20,980 bases of DNA from Methanomassiliicoccaceae archaeon. Lineage in GTDB: Archaea; Thermoplasmatota; Thermoplasmata; Methanomassiliicoccales; Methanomethylophilaceae. Of the stretch, positions 15,796-20,980 are shown in pieces. Where the stretch lies: NCBI GenBank assembly GCA_031260545.1, contig JAIRJQ010000043.1, positions 1 to 20,980 on the forward strand, given 5' to 3'. The notes beneath the pieces are model-generated. The model did no database searches. It was given only the letters and a program-made list of their open reading frames with translations, and had not been told where the DNA came from. Every line of letters begins with the position of its first letter. Positions within the stretch are counted from its first letter, which is position 1. Made by a program: the position numbers and the translations under genes.

Positions 15796-15812
15796 ATGGA
15801 TATAGCATCCAT
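15796..15812. promoter_or_regulatory. Second dyad ATGGAT-N5-ATCCAT in the corrinoid leader
   Basis: Perfect 6-bp arms with a 5-bp spacer start 13 bp after the first dyad. If transcribed it would form a small 5'-UTR hairpin; if upstream of transcription start it could be a protein site. The adjacent run to 15886 is AT-rich and ends with a strong GGAGGT. Confidence 0.35.
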
Positions 15813-15886
15813 CCATAAAAGCCTTTATTTACGCTATTTTGATACAATTGTCAACATCTCAAAAATAGAAGATGGAGGTAATTAAT

Positions 15887-16522
15887 ATGAGCGCAGAATT
15901 AGACGCACTTATAAATATAGTTGTCAACGGTAAGATCAAAGAAGCGACGGACGCGACACAAAAATGTCTTGACGCAGGCATCGAAGCCAAAACGATCATC
16001 TTCGAGGGACTTTCAAAAGCAATGGCCATCGTCGGTGAAAAATACGCAGCGAAACAGTATTTCCTTCCGCAGGTTCTCCTGTCCGCGAACACACTCTACA
16101 AAGGCCTCGACCTTGCCTTGCCCCTCCTGAAAGGAAAGGGCGGATCGAAGGGATCCGTTGTCATCGGCGTTGTAGAAGGAGACGTGCACGACATCGGAAA
16201 GAACATTGTCAAAGCAATGCTGACCGGTCTTGGGCTCACAGTCATCGACATGGGAAAGGACGTACCGATAAAGGACCTGATCGGAAAGGCAAAGGACACC
16301 AAATCCCAGATCCTCGCAGAGTCTACACTCATGACCCCGACGCTCGAGGGAATGAAAGAGACCGTGAAAGTTCTGAAGGAAGAGGGACTGAACGCAAAGA
16401 TAAAGCTCATGATCGGCGGCGGTGCAACTTCGCAGGAATTCGCAACGCAGATCGGAGCGGACGGCTGGTCCTACGACGCTGTTGAGGCGACGAAGGTAGC
16501 ACAGAAGTTCCTCGGCATCTGA
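15887..16522 (+). CDS. Methyltransferase cognate corrinoid protein
   Basis: This 211-residue protein has the two-domain build of MtmC/MtbC/MttC/MtaC-type proteins. A helical cap (residues 1-85, with YFLPQVLLSANTLYKG) is followed by a Rossmann-type B12 domain with the full binding signature DVHDIG (99-104, His101 the lower axial ligand), STL (146-148) and IGGG (176-179). It carries the methyl group on cobalt between a substrate methyltransferase and the CoM methyltransferase. An upstream in-frame ATG at 15872 is rejected, because GGAGGT at 15874-15879 sits 7 nt before the ATG at 15887. Codons favour GCA and ATC, unlike most neighbours, which suggests high expression. No partner MtxB is adjacent, so the methyl donor is unknown. 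Confidence 0.92.
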   Translation: MSAELDALINIVVNGKIKEATDATQKCLDAGIEAKTIIFEGLSKAMAIVGEKYAAKQYFLPQVLLSANTLYKGLDLALPLLKGKGGSKGSVVIGVVEGDVHDIGKNIVKAMLTGLGLTVIDMGKDVPIKDLIGKAKDTKSQILAESTLMTPTLEGMKETVKVLKEEGLNAKIKLMIGGGATSQEFATQIGADGWSYDAVEATKVAQKFLGI

Positions 16523-16545
16523 TCACGTCAAGGGTTCGCGAAACT

Positions 16546-16565
16546 TTTTCCATTATCCTTATTTT
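16546..16565 (+). terminator. U-rich 3' element after the corrinoid gene
   Basis: TTTTCCATTATCCTTATTTT begins 24 bp after the corrinoid stop. It matches 18 of 20 positions with the element downstream of the CoM methyltransferase (20124-20143). Pyrimidine/T-rich tracts without a strong stem are typical archaeal terminators. A short TTCGCGAA palindrome lies just before it. Confidence 0.55.
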
Positions 16566-16599
16566 GTTCTTTTCATGGTTCGGACGGTCACAGAGGAAA

Positions 16600-16639
16600 A
16601 GTTATACGGTATATTGATGGTTTAAATAGTTATACGGTA
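16600..16639 (+). repeat. Two 12-bp direct repeats AGTTATACGGTA upstream of the hydantoinase-family gene
   Basis: Copies at 16600-16611 and 16628-16639 are identical and lie 28 bp apart, start to start. The second contains or abuts the likely TATA region (TTTAAATAGTTATAC), ending 10 bp before the ATG at 16650. They could be tandem operator sites or duplicated promoter elements. Confidence 0.55.
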
Positions 16640-16649
16640 ATAATCCCGC

Positions 16650-18860
16650 ATGGTGCAAAGGTCAGAATTCGATCCGTGGGTCTTGGAATGGATCGCCGAC
16701 GAGAAGGCAAAAGGCAGAAAATGTTTTGATGTCAAGAGATCCGGGAATGCATATTATGTTTATTATCAGACAACGAGGTATAATTCTCTGTTGAAGAAAA
16801 GGGAGAAGGTCTCAGGATATCTGGGAAAACTTGTGCAGGGATTCGGCCTTGTCGAACCGGACAGACAGGAGGAATCAATGAAAGATGAGGTGTCTGTTGC
16901 AAAATACGGTCTCGGAGTGGACACAGGCGGAACATTCACGGATGCGGTGATAATGGACCTCGATGATAACACGGTGATCGCAAAAAGAAAATCTCCCACA
17001 ACGCACCGCGATCTTTCGATAGGGCTGCACGCATCCGTTGACGCTGTTTTCAATGCATGCGAGATAAGGCCGGAGGACATTTCGCTTGTCGGAATATCAA
17101 CAACGCTTGCCACGAACTCGATCCTGGAAGGGAAGGGAGGGAACGTCGGATTGATACTCATCGGATGGGATCCTATGGGTCCAGTTCATTTCGGCGAGAA
17201 ACATCAGGTATTCGTCAAAGGCGGTTTCGACAGCAGAGGCCGCGCGTTAGAACAGCTTGATGAGAACGAGATACGAAAAGCAATAAAGAAAGTGAGCAAA
17301 GGGGCGGACGCGATCGCAATTTCCGGTCTCTTTTCAACAATGAACACGGCTCAGGAGAAACGTGTGAAAGAGATGGCGGCAGAGATCACGAACCTTCCGA
17401 CGGTAGCGGGGCACGAATTATCGGCGACGTTAGGCATAGACGTCAGAACGGAAACGACGGTACTGAACGCAAAGCTCATTCCCGCAGTGAGCAAATTCTT
17501 CGATGACGTAAAGAGAACATTCGAATCGAAAGGCATAACGGCACCGATAATGGCGTACAAGGGCGACGGTTCCGTTATGGACCTCGATCAGGCCAAGATG
17601 TACCCCGTGGAAACAATATTATCGGGGCCGGCGGCAAGTTCCGTCGGAGGTACGGCGTTATCGGGGATAGCGAACTGTGCGATCATAGACATCGGGGGAA
17701 CCTCAACGGACATCGCAGTGATGGACGAAGGATTCCCGATGATACAGGAAGAAGGTGCCAGCGTCGGAAAATGGAGGACACGCGTCAAAGCGGTGGACAT
17801 GTACACGGTAGCATTGGGCGGCGATTCGCGCATCACGTTAAAGGATTCGAACTTCTCGATCGGGCCGGACCGCGTAACGCCGTTGGCGGACCTCGCATCA
17901 CGTTATCCTGAGGTCATAAGAAAAATAATGTATGACGATCTCATCGATTATTACATTGCGGACGATGATGCCGATACAGCTCAGATGACGGAAAAGGAAA
18001 AACGGGTATACAGCGGAATGAAAGGAAAGGGGCCGATGACGTCGTTGGCGATACGCGATGCAACGAACGGCTTATGGATGATATCTGATGAACTTGCCTC
18101 GCTGGTGAAAAAAAGCGCCCTGGAAGCTTCGACGCTCACTCCTACGGACATAATGGTATATTTGAAAAAATTTGAGTACGGCGATCCGAAAGGGTCCGAA
18201 GCAGGTGTCCATGCGATAGCCGAGAGATTGGGGATGACGGAAAGACAAGCGGCAATGATAATGTTCGAAGAAATAAAGATGAAGATATCGAACGCATTTA
18301 TGACGAAGATGCTTGACGATGAGATGAAAGAATGGAACGATGATGCTTCATCCGGTCTGATAAAAAAGATGACATCCCTGAAAAGAGGAAAGGCCCTTGA
18401 TATCTTGCCGAAGTTCAGGTTCCCGATAGTCGGCGTCGGCGCTCCGGCGGAAGCGCTGATGTCGGACATAGGCGAACGATTCGGTACAAAAGTGATATTC
18501 CCTGAGCATTATGACGTCTGCAACGCCGTGGGAGCGGTGACAAGCAAAATATCAGAATCCTTGACAGCGTCGGTGGCGCCGACGCTGGATTTCAGATTCT
18601 CAGCGTCCATACCGTTCATGGGAGTGTTATACTACGACCGTTTTGAGACGGCGGTACAGGCGGCGTCGCGCAGCCTGACAACGTATCTGACAGAAAAGGT
18701 AAAAAGATCGGGAGCGGTGAACATTAAGGCCGTAACAAGGCAGAAGGCACACTTCTCCACAGAAGGTGCGCGCGGCAACTGGGACGAGGAGGTTCTGGCA
18801 AGGACCATCAATTTCGCTGAGGTGACCGTCCGGGTGACAGGGGACCCTAAAACATTGTGA
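16650..18860 (+). CDS. Hydantoinase/oxoprolinase-family ASKHA protein with transposase-like N-terminal extension
   Basis: This 736-residue protein has two parts. Residues 77-736 are a HyuA-type ASKHA ATPase: GVDTGGTFTDAV (89-100), GISTTLATNSILEGKGG (148-164), SGPAASSVGG (325-334) and IDIGGTSTD (346-354). Family members hydrolyse hydantoins or 5-oxoproline with ATP, and the fold is shared with corrinoid-protein reactivases. Residues 1-76 (FDPWVLEWIADEKAKGRKCF, then YYVYYQTTRYNS and KVSGYLGKL) look, from memory, like the N-terminal domain of IS1634/IS4-type transposases. The ATG at 16650 has no Shine-Dalgarno and would be leaderless. ATG 16878, at codon 77, has AGGAGG at 16867-16872, so a short form is possible. 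The gene lies between corrinoid and CoM methyltransferase genes, suggesting a role in that system. The substrate is unknown. Confidence 0.85.
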   Translation: MVQRSEFDPWVLEWIADEKAKGRKCFDVKRSGNAYYVYYQTTRYNSLLKKREKVSGYLGKLVQGFGLVEPDRQEESMKDEVSVAKYGLGVDTGGTFTDAVIMDLDDNTVIAKRKSPTTHRDLSIGLHASVDAVFNACEIRPEDISLVGISTTLATNSILEGKGGNVGLILIGWDPMGPVHFGEKHQVFVKGGFDSRGRALEQLDENEIRKAIKKVSKGADAIAISGLFSTMNTAQEKRVKEMAAEITNLPTVAGHELSATLGIDVRTETTVLNAKLIPAVSKFFDDVKRTFESKGITAPIMAYKGDGSVMDLDQAKMYPVETILSGPAASSVGGTALSGIANCAIIDIGGTSTDIAVMDEGFPMIQEEGASVGKWRTRVKAVDMYTVALGGDSRITLKDSNFSIGPDRVTPLADLASRYPEVIRKIMYDDLIDYYIADDDADTAQMTEKEKRVYSGMKGKGPMTSLAIRDATNGLWMISDELASLVKKSALEASTLTPTDIMVYLKKFEYGDPKGSEAGVHAIAERLGMTERQAAMIMFEEIKMKISNAFMTKMLDDEMKEWNDDASSGLIKKMTSLKRGKALDILPKFRFPIVGVGAPAEALMSDIGERFGTKVIFPEHYDVCNAVGAVTSKISESLTASVAPTLDFRFSASIPFMGVLYYDRFETAVQAASRSLTTYLTEKVKRSGAVNIKAVTRQKAHFSTEGARGNWDEEVLARTINFAEVTVRVTGDPKTL
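16867..16880 (+). promoter_or_regulatory. Internal Shine-Dalgarno and in-frame ATG within the hydantoinase-family gene
   Basis: AGGAGG at 16867-16872 is 5 nt before an in-frame ATG at 16878-16880, exactly where the N-terminal extension ends and about ten residues before the ATPase domain begins. It is a better ribosome-binding site than anything before the upstream ATG, and would yield a 660-residue protein of ordinary HyuA size. Confidence 0.55.
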
Positions 18861-19007
18861 TGCCGTGATCATCGTTGACTTCCATCACCAACAGACCTGA
18901 TACTGACGGATCATTACCGGGAACCGGGATCAAAAGATAGGCATCTGGACAGTACGAGATTCAGGCAAGACAGGAGGCGCATACCTGTTAACTCGGGGTG
19001 CAGCAGC

Positions 19008-19018
19008 GTTAAATAAAG
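19008..19018 (+). promoter_or_regulatory. TATA-like promoter of the CoM methyltransferase gene
   Basis: GTTAAATAAAG would place transcription start near 19045 and leave a leader containing the AGGAGA ribosome-binding site (19065-19070). A second candidate, ATTAAATAA near 19033-19042, is also possible. The rest of the 18861-19007 gap shows no gene or RNA I can support. Confidence 0.4.
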
Positions 19019-19077
19019 AAGGGGGACGCTCATATTAAATAACATGATTTCATTGCTCTTTCCTAGGAGATATAATC

Positions 19078-20106
19078 ATGTCAATGACTCCAAGAGAAAG
19101 AGTACTCGCAGCAATGAGGAAAGAGAAACTTGACAGACCGCCCGTGGCGGTCTTCACACAGAGCGCGACCATCGGACAGATGGAAGCATTAGGCGTCTTC
19201 TGGCCGGAGGCACACTCCAACCCGAAGGCAATGGCAAAGCTGGGCGCAGGCCAGGCAGATATTCTCGGTTTTGAGGCAGTCAGAGCACCGTTCTGTCTTA
19301 CCGCAGAGGCAGAGAGGCTGAGCTGTAAGGTCGACCCCGGAAAGCAGGACAGGACACCGATGCTGAAGTCGCACCCGTTCAAATTCGACCCGATGATGAG
19401 CGAATACGACGAGCCGAACCTGATGTCACCGGAGGAGTTCCTGAGCGAAGGAAGGCCGGCCGCAGCACTCGAGGGTATAAAACTTCTGAAAGAGCAGAAA
19501 GGTAAAGAATACGCAGTTGTAGCAGGTAACACCGGTCCGTTCACACTTGCCGGTCACCTGGTAAGCACAGAGAACCTCGTCTTCGGTATCATGATGGCAC
19601 CGGAAGAGGTCACGAAATGGGTCAAAGCGGTCAACCCGATATGCAAAGCATACACACAGGCACTCGCAGACGCGGGAGCAGACGTCATTCAGATGTCCGA
19701 ACCGTCAGCATCCACAGACCTTCTGTCACCGGACATGTTCGACGAGTTCGCAGGCAAATATGTGAAAGACTCGCTCGCACCGGTCAAGGACGCATTCTCC
19801 GTGTTACACATATGCGGTAACACCACGCCGATCATCAACAACATGATCGGAACGAAAGTATCCGGTCTCTCGATCGAAGAAAAGGTCGACCCGAAAGAAG
19901 CTGTCAAGATCGTCAAGAAGAGGGTCGCCCTCGTCGGTAACGTCGGTTGCGTCAACCCGCTGCTCATGGGAACGGCAGAGGACTGTTTCAAGCACGCAAA
20001 GGTCTGCAGAGAAGCAGGGTTCGATGTTGTTGCGCCGGGATGCGGTCTGTCCGCACTGACCAAGAACGAGAACCTCATAGCCCTCGTCAAAGCGATCAAA
20101 GGATGA
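19078..20106 (+). CDS. mtbA: Methylcobamide:coenzyme M methyltransferase (MtbA/MtaA family)
   Basis: This 342-residue protein is a uroporphyrinogen-decarboxylase-fold methyltransferase. It opens with MTPRERVLAAMRKEKLDRPP, followed by WPEAH (42-46), GFEAVRAPFCLTAEAE (64-79), and the zinc site His-x-Cys (H244, C246 in HICGN) plus Cys322 in PGCGLS, the HxCx(n)C pattern of MtaA/MtbA. It moves the methyl group from the corrinoid protein to coenzyme M, forming methyl-CoM for methanogenesis. The phrases TQSATIGQME and GFEAVR look closer to MtbA (methylamine type) than MtaA. A MtsA-like role with the upstream corrinoid protein is also possible. AGGAGA at 19065-19070 supports the ATG at 19078. GCA-rich codons, shared with the corrinoid gene, suggest high expression. 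Confidence 0.92.
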   Translation: MSMTPRERVLAAMRKEKLDRPPVAVFTQSATIGQMEALGVFWPEAHSNPKAMAKLGAGQADILGFEAVRAPFCLTAEAERLSCKVDPGKQDRTPMLKSHPFKFDPMMSEYDEPNLMSPEEFLSEGRPAAALEGIKLLKEQKGKEYAVVAGNTGPFTLAGHLVSTENLVFGIMMAPEEVTKWVKAVNPICKAYTQALADAGADVIQMSEPSASTDLLSPDMFDEFAGKYVKDSLAPVKDAFSVLHICGNTTPIINNMIGTKVSGLSIEEKVDPKEAVKIVKKRVALVGNVGCVNPLLMGTAEDCFKHAKVCREAGFDVVAPGCGLSALTKNENLIALVKAIKG

Positions 20107-20123
20107 ACGATCGCAACCAAACC

Positions 20124-20145
20124 TTTTCCATAAACCTTATTTTTT
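20124..20145 (+). terminator. U-rich 3' element after the CoM methyltransferase gene
   Basis: TTTTCCATAAACCTTATTTT plus two more T residues begins 18 bp after the stop. It matches 18 of 20 positions with the element after the corrinoid gene. A T6 tract (20140-20145) fits archaeal U-rich termination. Confidence 0.55.
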
Positions 20146-20254
20146 GGATATTCTGCAGAGTTCAATGACATACCGCGATTTCCGGTGAAAGTATCGTAAA
20201 ATCTTTCACATTCCGCATAAAAACAGATATGATACGAGGTTCAGTATACTTTTG

Positions 20255-20266
20255 ATATAAATATAT
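20255..20266 (+). promoter_or_regulatory. TATA box of the leucine-rich-repeat gene
   Basis: ATATAAATATAT (20255-20266) is a near-ideal archaeal TATA box. It predicts transcription start near 20288 and a leader of about 65 nt that carries a GGTGG ribosome-binding site at 20341-20345. The leader contains a small ACCGGA/TCCGGT inverted repeat. Confidence 0.55.
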
Positions 20267-20351
20267 TGATTAACGGCGCTTTGTTACATATCCCGAGGAA
20301 CCGGATACGAGAACTCTGTCCGTTCCGGTGATACCGTTAAGGTGGGTAAAT

Positions 20352-20980
20352 ATGGAAAAGATCACGAAACAAAAACGGGGCGTAGCACTTTCATTAATGA
20401 TCGCGGCTTTGCTCGCGGTCACTGCGTTCTCCTTCATCTCTATGGAGAACGGCAGCGATGATGACGGCAGCACCCTGGGTGCCGCTGGGGATTATAATGC
20501 GGGCGACATTGCCGCCATCAACTTGATAATAAAGAACAACGGCCTGAATTGGACCTGTGCCGACCCTGCGGACGGAAGCAGCGTTCCGTCAGATTGGACC
20601 GGTGTGACATGGTCCGAGGACGATACGGACAGGCGTATCACAAAATTAGGATTAAGCAATACGGAGCTGTTCGGGGATCTGGATGTTTCCGGCCTTACGG
20701 CATTGGAAGATCTGAATTGCAGCACTAACGTACTGGAATCTTTGAACGTATCGGGCCTCGCGGCGCTTGAGACACTGTATTGCAACAACAATCTTCTGGT
20801 ATCCCTGGACGTATCAAAGAACACTGCGCTGCGGAACCTGAACTGCGAGTACAATGTCATCGGGGCACTGGATGTTTCCGGCCTTACGGCGCTGGAATCC
20901 CTGAAATGCGGCGCTAACAAACTGATCGCCTTGGACGTTACAAAGAACATCCTGTTGGAATATTTGGACTGCGGCCTTAA
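20352..20980 (+). CDS. Secreted leucine-rich-repeat surface protein, N-terminal part (runs off window)
   Basis: The open frame from the ATG at 20352 runs off the window without a stop (209 codons seen). A basic start (KITKQKR) is followed by a hydrophobic helix at about residues 10-31, a signal peptide or anchor, and then an acidic Ser/Asp linker. From about residue 95, 21-residue leucine-rich repeats begin, of the form LxxLxCxxNxLxxLDVSxxxA. At least four copies are visible, such as LETLYCNNNLLVSLDVS and LESLKCGANKLIALDVT, each with a conserved cysteine one residue after the second leucine. Such proteins are common surface adhesin-like molecules in gut Methanomassiliicoccales. The binding partner and C-terminal anchor are unknown. 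Confidence 0.85.
   Translation, partial: MEKITKQKRGVALSLMIAALLAVTAFSFISMENGSDDDGSTLGAAGDYNAGDIAAINLIIKNNGLNWTCADPADGSSVPSDWTGVTWSEDDTDRRITKLGLSNTELFGDLDVSGLTALEDLNCSTNVLESLNVSGLAALETLYCNNNLLVSLDVSKNTALRNLNCEYNVIGALDVSGLTALESLKCGANKLIALDVTKNILLEYLDCGL

Noticed and set aside
15872..15886. Corrinoid protein starting at ATG 15872
   Set aside because: This ATG overlaps the GGAGGT that is ideally placed for the ATG at 15887.
16650..16877. Complete insertion sequence upstream of the hydantoinase-family gene
   Set aside because: Only a 76-residue transposase-like domain is present, with no catalytic region or terminal inverted repeats; the 12-bp direct repeats lie on one side only.
18861..19077. 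Possible C/D-box small RNA or small gene before the CoM methyltransferase gene
   Set aside because: Two CTGA boxes occur near 18900, but I found no matching C box (RTGATGA) at a suitable distance, and no open frame with a credible start.
15887..20106. In-frame TAG (pyrrolysine) readthrough in the methyl-transfer genes
   Set aside because: All three genes are full length, end in TGA and have intact motifs; no truncated methylamine methyltransferase frame is present.
20289..20351. Riboswitch in the leucine-rich-repeat gene leader
   Set aside because: Only a short ACCGGA/TCCGGT inverted repeat is seen; no known aptamer core is recognisable.

Overview
The window looks like a chromosomal segment of a methylotrophic methanogen of the Thermoplasmata, most likely Methanomassiliicoccales. 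The archaeal signs are a PUA (MCT-1-like) RNA-binding protein, an archaeal SepF, the tRNA-splicing ligase RtcB, a RecJ-like DHH protein and TATA boxes close to starts that have no Shine-Dalgarno. The methanogen signs are a methyl-carrying corrinoid protein and a MtbA/MtaA-type methylcobamide:coenzyme M methyltransferase. All 20 complete genes end in TGA (17) or TAA (3), none in TAG, which fits a pyrrolysine-using lineage but is weak evidence alone. This assignment is inference, because no rRNA or mcr gene is present.

Layout. (a) 1-4026: an AMP-forming acyl-CoA synthetase (only its first 33 codons are here) and its HTH-cupin regulator run leftward. Divergently, a P-loop ATPase leads a tightly coupled four-subunit 2-oxoacid:ferredoxin oxidoreductase operon (ferredoxin, alpha/VorB, TPP beta, gamma). 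The divergent gap holds a perfect 9-bp inverted repeat. (b) 4034-6053: acetyl-CoA synthetase, leftward. (c) 6196-8313: a leftward three-gene cassette of unknown function (Cys-rich soluble protein, four-helix membrane protein, membrane-anchored protein). (d) 8342-10571: a rightward run of PUA protein, SepF and HD-domain hydrolase. (e) 10561-12181: rtcB and tRNA-His(GTG), leftward. (f) 12331-15635: argF rightward, a RecJ-like protein leftward, and a divergent metallophosphoesterase. (g) 15769-20145: the methyl-transfer locus, made of a corrinoid protein, a hydantoinase/oxoprolinase-family ASKHA protein with an unusual N-terminal extension, and the CoM methyltransferase. (h) 20255-20980: the start of a secreted leucine-rich-repeat surface protein cut by the window edge.

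How it fits together. Region (a) would activate and reductively carboxylate short or branched acids to 2-oxoacids, or run in reverse. Acs supplies acetyl-CoA from acetate. The methyl-transfer genes would pass methyl groups through a corrinoid to coenzyme M for methanogenesis, but no substrate:corrinoid methyltransferase (MtaB/MtmB/MtbB/MttB) lies in the window. That absence, the odd fusion and the shared 3' elements make region (g) the most interesting part.

No gene-free stretch exceeds about 250 bases. The longest gaps (15636-15886, 18861-19077, 12143-12362, 20107-20351 and 6008-6195) hold AT-rich promoter and leader sequence, the dyads and terminators listed here, and no further gene that I can support.
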